From positions 1 to 33,089 of the forward strand of contig JAIVHP010000264.1 in the NCBI GenBank assembly GCA_020201045.1: DNA of 33,089 nt, given 5' to 3'. Shown in pieces: positions 26,504-33,089 of the stretch; position 1 is the stretch's first letter; every line of letters starts with the position of its first letter. The position numbers were made by a program, and so were the translations under genes. The DNA comes from Flavobacteriales bacterium. GTDB lineage: Bacteria > Bacteroidota > Bacteroidia > Flavobacteriales_D > Cryomorphaceae. The notes beneath the pieces are model-generated. The model was not told the origin of the DNA. It was given only the letters and a program-made list of their open reading frames with translations, and did no database searches.

Positions 26504-27077
26504 TAGTCTGATGTGGGCTTTGGGTGTATGACTTATACCACGCTGCATATCCGTAAAAGGCAATTACGGTGAAGGCCGCAGATAAAGCGGCGTAAATATA
26601 GAGCTCTCTCGAAACGTATAAATAAATGGTAAGGGCATCTATCGCTATCCAATAGACCCAGTTTTCCAGAATGCGCTTTGCCACCATCCACGTAGCGATA
26701 AAGCTAAACACGGTAGTGTACGCGTCGAGTAGCGGCATTTGGGCATCGGTAAAGTTTTCAAGGATGTAGTAAACTCCATAAGAGGCAATGAATCCTCCGA
26801 TTAAAACCAGGCTGTGCACAGGCCAATTCCAGATTCTTATTTGAATTTCGTCGCGATTTTCGGTGGAGCGGATCCATGCATACCAGCCGTAAAACCCCAT
26901 AAAAACGTAATAGGTAAAGAGTACCGATTCGGCGTATAAGCCAGACTTTATAAAAAGCCAAATACTCAATCCCGAACCTATTATCCCCATCGGCCAGCAC
27001 CAGATTGACCCCCTGGCGGCTAAAAGCACATAGGCGATATTAAATACTACCGCTGCAATTTCAATCGGCAATTCCAT
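26490..27077 (-). CDS. pnuC: PnuC-family vitamin transporter, probably thiamine-specific (PnuT-like)
   Basis: This 195-aa inner-membrane facilitator has about seven hydrophobic segments. Family features include AARGSIWCWPMGIIGSGLSI, VLFTYYVFMGFYGWYAWIRS and WVYWIAIDALTIYLYVSREL. PnuC proteins move nicotinamide riboside, while the PnuT branch moves thiamine. They work by diffusion coupled to trapping through phosphorylation, which fits the kinase gene overlapping its 3' end. The ATG overlaps the upstream thiamine-binding protein stop (TAATG), indicating translational coupling. Specificity for thiamine is inferred from the riboswitch-controlled receptor and the thiamine-binding neighbour. Confidence 0.87.
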   Translation of the reverse strand: MELPIEIAAVVFNIAYVLLAARGSIWCWPMGIIGSGLSIWLFIKSGLYAESVLFTYYVFMGFYGWYAWIRSTENRDEIQIRIWNWPVHSLVLIGGFIASYGVYYILENFTDAQMPLLDAYTTVFSFIATWMVAKRILENWVYWIAIDALTIYLYVSRELYIYAALSAAFTVIAFYGYAAWYKSYTQSPHQTNGSY

Positions 27078-27337
27078 TACATCTTGAAATCCAAATCCAA
27101 TTGGCCGGGAAGAATTTTTATCACAAAGGATGCTTTTACGTGGCCCGAGTAAACTTTTGCTACCGATTTATTTACCGCTTCCATAACTTCATTGTGATCG
27201 CCAACCACCTGCGTGCTCATCGCATTTACCTTCACCGTATCGAGATTGTGGCTACGGATTTCGCGGATAAATGAGAGCACCTGCTCTTCGTAATCAGCGC
27301 GAAGTGGATACATGGAAATCTCTACTGTTAACTTCAT
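27077..27337 (-). CDS. Thiamine-binding protein, PF01910/MTH1187-YkoF type
   Basis: This 86-aa cytoplasmic ferredoxin-like-fold protein opens with the family pattern KLTVEISMYPLRADYEEQVL. It continues with FIREIRSHNLDTVKVNAMST, VVGDHNEVMEAVNKSV, and KASFVIKILPGQ. Proteins of this type (MTH1187/YkoF-like) bind thiamine or hydroxymethylpyrimidine and may buffer or deliver the vitamin inside the cell. It is followed by pnuC with a TAATG overlap. The gene lies 13 nt after the LRR gene on the same strand. Confidence 0.83.
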   Translation of the reverse strand: MKLTVEISMYPLRADYEEQVLSFIREIRSHNLDTVKVNAMSTQVVGDHNEVMEAVNKSVAKVYSGHVKASFVIKILPGQLDLDFKM

Positions 27338-27349
27338 TTTTTGTTCATT

Positions 27350-27907
27350 TTAACCGCAATTGCACGGCGAAGAAAAGAATATTTTCAAATCGGGATACCG
27401 ATCTCTTATCGCTTCTTGTTGGTTTTTGTTCATTTCTATCATGCGCATATCAATCTTTTCGAGGTGCTCTAAACCATCGGGAAGTGATGTAATGGCTGTT
27501 CCGCGCAAATTGAGAATTTTAAGATTGGGAAGAGTGAGAATGCCGCGAGGTAGAATATTTAATGCGGTAAAGGAGAGATCGAGTTCCTCAAGAGCAGTCA
27601 TGTCATAAAGGTCATCGGGCATGCGATTCAGGGCCGATTTTCTGAATGTAGCCGAGCGCAAGCCAGCCAATTTCCCAAAACAATCGGGAAGACGAACGAC
27701 AGATGTTTTTACAAAGTCCAGGTATTTAAGTTTCGTACACGAACACAGTTCAGAAAGTCCAGACAAGTCTGCCGTTTTCACTTTTAAGCTCCCATCATCA
27801 TTTACCCGTTCGCAGAGATTTCCATTATAACTGGCAAAAACGGGCGACGCGCTAAGTATCCAGATCAATAGAACTGCCCGAAAAGAAATGTTTGGTTTCT
27901 TCTGCAT
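27350..27907 (-). CDS. Secreted leucine-rich repeat protein
   Basis: This 185-aa protein has a signal peptide (FRAVLLIWILSASPVFA) and about four to five LRR units of the bacterial 22-23-residue type, including LKYLDFVKTSVVRLPDCFGK, LDLSFTALNILPRG, and LKILNLRGTAITSLPDGLEH. Cysteines flank the repeat block (NLCERV, ELCSC, and SPCNCG at the end), so disulfide caps are likely. The role is probably protein binding in the periplasm or at the surface. The ATG at 27907 is preferred over the track's TTG at 27916. Its first 56 nt overlap the end of ribF in another frame, so the signal peptide is encoded inside the ribF 3' end. Its placement before the thiamine genes is unexplained. Confidence 0.72.
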   Translation of the reverse strand: MQKKPNISFRAVLLIWILSASPVFASYNGNLCERVNDDGSLKVKTADLSGLSELCSCTKLKYLDFVKTSVVRLPDCFGKLAGLRSATFRKSALNRMPDDLYDMTALEELDLSFTALNILPRGILTLPNLKILNLRGTAITSLPDGLEHLEKIDMRMIEMNKNQQEAIRDRYPDLKIFFSSPCNCG

Positions 27908-28805
27908 CGATTTCAAGTTGGTTCTTTAGCTCCGCAATGTTTTCAAATTTCTCTTCGTCTCTGAGCCTTTTTTCGAAGTAAATGGTAAGGCTCTTCCCGT
28001 AAATGTCTTCCTTAAAATTGAAAATATGAACTTCTATCCTGGGCTTCCCCTTTGCAGAAATCGTGGGGCGATGACCAATATTTGTCATGCTTGGGTATCG
28101 CTTCCCGTCCAAGAGGGCAACAGTGGCATAAACCCCGTTCATGGGAATCATCTTTGTAGCTTCGGGTGGCTTCAGGTTTGCCGTGGGAAATTCCAAAGAC
28201 CTTCCAATTTGATCGCCTTTCACCACCTCGCCCGAAACGGGGTAGGCATAACCCAGAAATTCGTTGGCCTTTGCTATATCTCCAGCTTCCAATGCGTTTC
28301 TGATTTTTGTAGAACTCACATTCACATCGTCAATTTCCTGCGCTGATATTTCTTCAACTTCAAATCCGTACCCCGGAGCCATTTCCTTTAGCCGTTTGAG
28401 ATTTCCCTCCCTGTTTCTACCGAAGTGATGGTCGTAGCCAATTACGAGTTTGTGCACACCCAATTGGTTCACCAAAATATCCTTTACATATTCCAATGCC
28501 GTGGTTCGGCTGAATTCAACTGAAAAAGGATGTATAATCAAGTGATCTAAACCCGTTTTTTCCAATCGCTCAATTCGCTCGTTGAGGGTAGTCAACAATT
28601 TTAAATCGTTATCGTCTGGAAAGAGCACAATTCTCGGGTGTGGTGAGAATGTGAGCAGCACTGTTTCGCCGTTTTCTTTCCGGGCCAATTCGCGAATTCG
28701 CGAAAGTAGTTTCTGATGGCCAACGTGCACACCATCAAAGGTTCCCACAGTTACAATAGCTCTTGTAGTTGGGGTGAATTCGGATAAATTACGGTACAAT
28801 TTCAA
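27852..28805 (-). CDS. ribF: Bifunctional riboflavin kinase/FAD synthetase
   Basis: RibF converts riboflavin to FMN and FMN to FAD. The 317-aa length is normal. The N-terminal FMN adenylyltransferase domain carries GTFDGVHVGHQKLL (about 21-34), LLTFSPHPR, IGYDHHFGRNREG and VSSTKIRNAL. The C-terminal riboflavin kinase domain (about 185-310) carries GRSLEFPTANL with the PTAN metal site, NGVYA, NIGHRPT and IEVHIFNFKEDIYG. The start codon is TTG at 28805 (MKLYRNLSEF). No ATG exists upstream in frame. It overlaps by one base the ATG of a small divergent ORF. Its last 56 nt overlap the LRR gene. Confidence 0.95.
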   Translation of the reverse strand: MKLYRNLSEFTPTTRAIVTVGTFDGVHVGHQKLLSRIRELARKENGETVLLTFSPHPRIVLFPDDNDLKLLTTLNERIERLEKTGLDHLIIHPFSVEFSRTTALEYVKDILVNQLGVHKLVIGYDHHFGRNREGNLKRLKEMAPGYGFEVEEISAQEIDDVNVSSTKIRNALEAGDIAKANEFLGYAYPVSGEVVKGDQIGRSLEFPTANLKPPEATKMIPMNGVYATVALLDGKRYPSMTNIGHRPTISAKGKPRIEVHIFNFKEDIYGKSLTIYFEKRLRDEEKFENIAELKNQLEIDAEETKHFFSGSSIDLDT

Positions 28806-28897
28806 TGAAGAAGAAGGTCAATGAAGTGTTGAAATCTGAACTGGCTACAACGGTTATTAACCGCGGTAACAAATACGGTTCAAAAGTAGAAAAATAA
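28805..28897 (+). CDS. Possible 30-aa small protein upstream of atpD
   Basis: An uninterrupted ATG-to-TAA frame of 31 codons encodes MKKKVNEVLKSELATTVINR and ends in KYGSKVEK. It is lysine-rich with an amphipathic-looking start. Codons look like those of neighbouring genes and no other feature explains the sequence. It starts at the base where ribF starts on the opposite strand. The atpD promoter box lies after its stop, so it would need its own transcript. No family is recognised. It could be chance. Confidence 0.25.
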   Translation: MKKKVNEVLKSELATTVINRGNKYGSKVEK

Positions 28898-28935
28898 AAT
28901 AAGGTGATGCCATTGGTGAAACAACGATTAAATAT

Positions 28936-30250
<1,315 letters not shown>

Positions 30251-30252
30251 TT

Positions 30253-30486
30253 ATGGTAGTAGATATTATTACACCAGACAAATCACTTTTTTCGGGAGAA
30301 GCCACTGCGGTAACTGTACCGGGAACCGACGGGAGCCTTGGAATTCTGGATAAGCACGCACCGCTTATTTCGGCATTGAAGCAGGGCAAAGTAAAGGTTA
30401 CTACCGCTGGCGGTGAAGATTTTTACGAAATAGCCGGCGGAGTTGTAGAAGTGCAGCAAAACAAAGTGATCATTCTCGCTGAATAA
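30253..30486 (+). CDS. atpC: ATP synthase F1 subunit epsilon, short form
   Basis: The epsilon subunit is part of the central stalk linking F1 to the c-ring. The 77-aa product has the N-terminal beta-sandwich only: VVDIITPDKSLFSGEATAV, VPGTDGSLGILDKHAPLIS, GGVVEVQQNKVIILAE. The C-terminal helical hairpin found in about 135-aa epsilon subunits is absent. That is normal in Bacteroidota and implies no epsilon-helix inhibition. It follows atpD after 2 nt, in the usual atpDC pair separated from the rest of the atp genes. A terminator follows 21 nt after its stop. Confidence 0.93.
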   Translation: MVVDIITPDKSLFSGEATAVTVPGTDGSLGILDKHAPLISALKQGKVKVTTAGGEDFYEIAGGVVEVQQNKVIILAE

Positions 30487-30507
30487 AATTTCTTAAAATA
30501 AACTTAC

Positions 30508-30539
30508 AAAAGCCGTTCGAATATTCGAGCGGCTTTTTT
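30508..30539 (+). terminator. Rho-independent terminator after atpC
   Basis: AAAAGCCGTTCGA/TCGAGCGGCTTTT forms a long stem with one mismatch and an ATAT loop, followed by a T run. It closes the atpDC transcript. Confidence 0.88.
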
Positions 30540-30602
30540 GTTTTCGGGTATCCAGCAAATCCGTTGCCCCGGCGATAAACCCGATAACCTGAGTTCAGCT
30601 AA

Positions 30603-30706
30603 GAGCGCCGCTCCTATCATCTATTTTGATAACTGTTTATCTGGATAGCCATACGCAAAAAAATAGCGCTGAGAACGGTGAGAAAATGGACAAGCAGGGC
30701 GTGTTT
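30603..30706 (+). repeat. Dispersed intergenic element, copy B
   Basis: Block 1 (30603-30635) begins GAGCGCCGCTCCTATCATCT, and block 2 (30657-30706) contains GTGAGAAAATGGACAAGCAG. Both match copy A at 23012-23143 in the same order and orientation, with a shorter spacer. No ORF of family character is shared beyond a short MDKQGVF reading, so this is probably a non-coding repeat. Confidence 0.75.
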
Positions 30707-30759
30707 TGCCGAGAACACAGAGGCGTGCTCCGCCGAAGGGTGGATGGGGCTCTGCGCAC

Positions 30760-31122
30760 CTCCGCCATGCGGCGGAGTCCCAGTATCTGCGAATTACTCT
30801 GCGACCCTCCGCAATTCTGCGGAGTCCGAGTATTTGCGTGAAATGCGCTACCTTTCTAAGGTTCACGCCGACGCTGGAGCTCCGCCGGATGGCGGAGGAT
30901 CGCTAAGGATGCCCAAACGCTTGAGCTCCGCAGAATTGCGGATGCTCGAACTCCGCCGAATGGCGGAGGGGACGCAGAGAGACCCGTGCCACAGCGTAAT
31001 CAAATTTTAGTCTATGTTTTGATTCTCGATGGAGAAAAAGAATGAAGAAACTAGGGGCTTTGTGAGCTACGTAAATCATTTAAAATAATAGTGCTGACGC
31101 TTGTGATCCGCCGGAGGGCGGA
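30760..31122. repeat. Cluster of six 16-18-nt CTCCGC/GCGGAG palindromes
   Basis: Six hairpins share a 6-7-bp stem and a 4-nt loop. They are CTCCGCC-ATGC-GGCGGAG (30760), CTCCGCA-ATTC-TGCGGAG (30807), CTCCGCC-GGAT-GGCGGAG (30880), CTCCGCA-GAAT-TGCGGA (30926), CTCCGCC-GAAT-GGCGGAG (30951), and TCCGCC-GGAG-GGCGGA (31107). Stem changes are compensated (C/G to A/T pairs), so structure is kept. An imperfect seventh is near 30729. Spacing is irregular (about 25-150 nt), unlike CRISPR. The stretch between atpC and maeB holds no convincing gene. Confidence 0.8.
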
Positions 31123-31133
31123 GGGGCGCAGAG

Positions 31134-31185
31134 CCCCGAAACAAGTTCGGGATTGCTTCGCTTACCCCGAAACAAGTTCGGGATT
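31134..31185. repeat. Two tandem CCCCGAAACAAGTTCGGG repeats
   Basis: CCCCGAAACAAGTTCGGGATT occurs twice (31134-31154 and 31165-31185), separated by 10 nt. Each forms a small hairpin (CCCGAA/TTCGGG). A diverged third copy lies at 23158, downstream of the other dispersed element, so the two repeat types travel together. Confidence 0.75.
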
Positions 31186-31193
31186 TTGCGTGA

Positions 31194-31292
31194 TACTCCT
31201 GCCTAAACATCTGGAAATTAGCAATCGGGTTATATGATAGGTCGATATATTTTGCGATCGAATCCTTCGCCCAGCATCGATTCAAATTCTAG
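31194..31292 (+). pseudogene. Possible remnant of a four-helix-bundle (S23/IVP-like) protein gene
   Basis: A 32-residue open stretch without a start codon reads IWKLAIGLYDRSIYFAIESF and ends in a TAG 25 nt before a strong terminator. The W-K-x-A-x-x-L pattern followed by an ESF...RFxF stretch recalls the start of four-helix-bundle proteins related to 23S rRNA intervening-sequence proteins (LxVWxxAxxL...sFPxxErFGL). The similarity is weak and judged by eye. A stop codon and the hairpin repeats lie directly upstream, so any gene here has lost its ends. Confidence 0.25.
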
Positions 31293-31317
31293 AGAAAACA
31301 ATTCTTTTCAAAAATGA

Positions 31318-31351
31318 AAAAACCACCCCGAAAGCTTTCGGGGTGGTTTTT
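31318..31351 (+). terminator. Perfect-stem terminator without an intact upstream gene
   Basis: AAAAACCACCCCGAAAG/CTTTCGGGGTGGTTTTT is a 17-bp perfect inverted repeat ending in a T run, about 130 nt before maeB. It could work in both directions. The only plus-strand material upstream is the repeat cluster and a short remnant, so the transcript it ends is unknown. Confidence 0.8.
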
Positions 31352-31480
31352 GCTGCTGAGGATTAATTTTTGGTTAAAGGGATATTTTTCCTTTGGTTGC
31401 TAGTACGCACATTGAGCTCCGATGTTTCATTTATTATTTTGACGAGGTAAATAAAATTCAAGAAACCTTTACTTTGCAAT

Positions 31481-33089
31481 ATGCCAGAAGAAAAAAAATC
31501 TAAAATTAGAAAACGCGATATTCTCGACTACCAAGAAGGCGATCGCCCAGGTAAAATAGAAGTCATACCCACCAAGCCGTCAAACAGCCAACGCGACCTT
31601 TCCATTGCATACTCACCCGGAGTGGCTGAGCCCTGCAAAGAAATCCAGGCAAACCCAGCGCTGGCTTACAACTACACGGCAAAATCAAATTTAGTTGCGG
31701 TTATTAGCAATGGAACTGCCGTTTTAGGACTGGGCGACATCGGTGCATTGGCATCTAAACCCGTAATGGAAGGAAAAGGAGTACTCTTCAAAATATTTGC
31801 GGATATTGATGTTTTCGACCTGGAACTCGATACCACCGATATCGATAAATTCATTGAAACCGTTAAAATACTGTCACCCACTTTTGGCGGAATTAACCTG
31901 GAAGACATAAAATCTCCCGACTGTTTTGAAATAGAGCAGCGCTTGCGCGACGAGCTCAATATCCCGGTGATGCACGACGATCAGCACGGTACGGCAATCA
32001 TTACCGGAGCGGCGCTGCTGAACGCCCTCAGTCTGGCCGATAAAAAAATTGAAGATGTAAAAGTGGTTTTTAACGGAGCCGGGGCGAGTGCCATTTCATG
32101 TGCCAGCCTTTATATTTCGCTCGGGATACGACCGGGAAACCTTCTTATGCTCGACAGCAAAGGCGTGATTGCCACTGATCGCGATAACCTCACCAAGGAG
32201 AAACAAAAATTCGCACGCGACACTCCGCTCAAAACCCTTGACGAAGCTATTGCCGACGCCGACGTATTCGTTGGATTGTCTAAGGGAAACATCGTGAGCA
32301 AGGCCATGGTGAAAAGTATGGCGAAAAACCCCATCGTTTTTGCCCTTGCCAATCCAGACCCGGAAATTCAATACAGAGACGCCATGGATGCGCGAAAAGA
32401 CATCATTATGGCCACGGGAAGATCAGACAATCCCAATATGGTGAACAACGTGCTCGGCTTTCCGTACATATTTCGCGGAGCGCTTGATGTGAGGTCTACA
32501 TCGATAAACGAAGAAATGAAGCTCGCCGCGGTGAAGGCCATCGCCGACCTGGCCCGAGAGACCGTTCCCGAAGTAGTTAACCTGGCTTATAACCAGCGCG
32601 ACCTTTCGTTTGGCAGGGAATATATCATCCCCAAACCTTTTGACCCCAGGCTTATCACCACCGTTGCTCCCGCCGTGGCAAGAGCTGCCATGGAAACCGG
32701 TGTTGCACAACGCCCCATCAAAAACTGGGATGCGTACGAAGAACACTTGATTTCCAAACTTGGCAGAGACGACAAGTTTGTAAGGCTGGCGATGGAAAAA
32801 GCCAAAGGAGATCCCAAAAGGCTCGTGTTTACCGATGGGGAAAGCTATAAAGTTCTGAAGGCCTGCCAGATTCTGGCTGAAGATGGAATTGCACACCCCA
32901 TTGTGCTCGGCAAGCGTTCGCGTATTGAAGAAATCATTGAAAAATATTCGCTGAGCCTCGACGGAATAAAGATTGAAGATATAAACGAAAACCCCGAAAA
33001 TATAGACCGATACGCCGATGCGTATTTTAAACTTCGCCAGCGAAGGGGAGTTACGGAATACGAAGCCGGCAGAGATATGATTCACCGCG
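31481..33089 (+). CDS. maeB: NADP-dependent malic enzyme with phosphotransacetylase-like domain, partial
   Basis: MaeB decarboxylates malate to pyruvate with NADP reduction. About 536 codons are in the window and the 3' end is cut. The malic enzyme part (1 to about 430) shows RDLSIAYSPGVAEPCKEIQ, VISNGTAVLGLGDIGALASK, VMEGKGVLFKIFADIDVFDL, MHDDQHGTAIITGAALLNAL, the NADP-site VFNGAGASA, and FALANPDPEI with ATGRSDNPNMVNNVLGFPYI. The second part (from about 445, KRLVFTDGESYKVLKACQIL, PIVLGKRSRIEE) is the phosphate acetyltransferase-like domain, usually regulatory and binding acetyl-CoA. The ATG at 31481 follows a TACTTTGC sequence that may be a variant promoter box. Confidence 0.95.
   Translation, partial: MPEEKKSKIRKRDILDYQEGDRPGKIEVIPTKPSNSQRDLSIAYSPGVAEPCKEIQANPALAYNYTAKSNLVAVISNGTAVLGLGDIGALASKPVMEGKGVLFKIFADIDVFDLELDTTDIDKFIETVKILSPTFGGINLEDIKSPDCFEIEQRLRDELNIPVMHDDQHGTAIITGAALLNALSLADKKIEDVKVVFNGAGASAISCASLYISLGIRPGNLLMLDSKGVIATDRDNLTKEKQKFARDTPLKTLDEAIADADVFVGLSKGNIVSKAMVKSMAKNPIVFALANPDPEIQYRDAMDARKDIIMATGRSDNPNMVNNVLGFPYIFRGALDVRSTSINEEMKLAAVKAIADLARETVPEVVNLAYNQRDLSFGREYIIPKPFDPRLITTVAPAVARAAMETGVAQRPIKNWDAYEEHLISKLGRDDKFVRLAMEKAKGDPKRLVFTDGESYKVLKACQILAEDGIAHPIVLGKRSRIEEIIEKYSLSLDGIKIEDINENPENIDRYADAYFKLRQRRGVTEYEAGRDMIHR

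Noticed and set aside
30626-31010. Several overlapping plus-strand ORFs (66-110 aa) after atpC
   Set aside because: They translate palindromic repeat sequence in several frames, are rich in Arg/Pro/Ser, and show no family motif.
30700-31190. CRISPR array in the repeat-rich intergenic region
   Set aside because: The repeated units are short palindromes with irregular spacing and variable loops, without uniform spacers, and no cas gene is in the window.

Overview
The window looks like a chromosome segment from a member of the Bacteroidota, most likely a marine Flavobacteriales (Cryomorphaceae/Schleiferiaceae-like) lineage. The evidence is Bacteroidota-type -7 promoter boxes (TAnnTTTG) in front of several genes, a PorV/PorQ-family outer-membrane protein, CarboxypepD_reg-plus-TonB receptors, a DUF3127 protein, a group II GGGP synthase and a PnuC/TonB/TPP-riboswitch thiamine locus. 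The placement is inferred from gene content only. No phage, integrase, transposase or CRISPR array is visible.

Layout. 1-1.9 kb (minus): start of clpP (cut by the window edge), trigger factor, and a tRNA-Leu(UAG) with its own promoter and terminator. 1.9-4.7 kb (plus): flavin reductase-like protein, a DUF3127 OB-like protein with an SSB-type acidic tail, and an AtoE-type short-chain fatty acid transporter. 4.7-7.9 kb (minus): flippase-like membrane protein, GT2 glycosyltransferase and a DppC/OppC-type ABC permease in one tight unit. 7.9-9.1 kb: ruvC (plus), then a damaged greA/HIT pair (minus). 9.2-18.5 kb (minus): a surface-protein triad made of a 1250-aa TonB-dependent receptor, a 1462-aa secreted protein and a PorV/PorQ-family protein, ended by a terminator. 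18.7-19.6 kb: a small basic secreted protein and a Rieske-like lipoprotein, divergent. 19.6-23 kb: adenosylhomocysteinase (minus), then a phosphopantetheinyl transferase, GGGP synthase and ThiE/TenI-like run (plus). 23.3-28.8 kb (minus): ribF, a secreted LRR protein, a thiamine-binding protein, a PnuC/PnuT transporter and a NadR-like kinase, then a separate promoter, a TPP riboswitch and a TonB receptor. Together the last group forms a predicted thiamine uptake and salvage system. 28.8-30.5 kb (plus): atpD (broken) and atpC. 30.5-31.5 kb: a repeat-rich, palindrome-rich intergenic region. 31.5 kb to the end (plus): maeB malic enzyme, cut by the window edge.

The most striking signal is a set of three deletions in normally conserved housekeeping genes. 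atpD lacks about 59 codons in frame and about 70 nt out of frame. The greA 3' half is gone and joined directly to a HIT gene that has lost its start. Both atpD junctions can be explained by 6-7 nt microhomology. This means either assembly collapse or real gene erosion, and read mapping would decide. Other points worth attention are a two-copy dispersed intergenic element (23.0 and 30.6 kb) next to clustered 18-nt CTCCGC/GCGGAG palindromes, an apparently orphan terminator after a probable gene remnant, a thiamine cluster in which a NadR-like kinase stands where a thiamine kinase would be expected, and the SSB-like tip on DUF3127.
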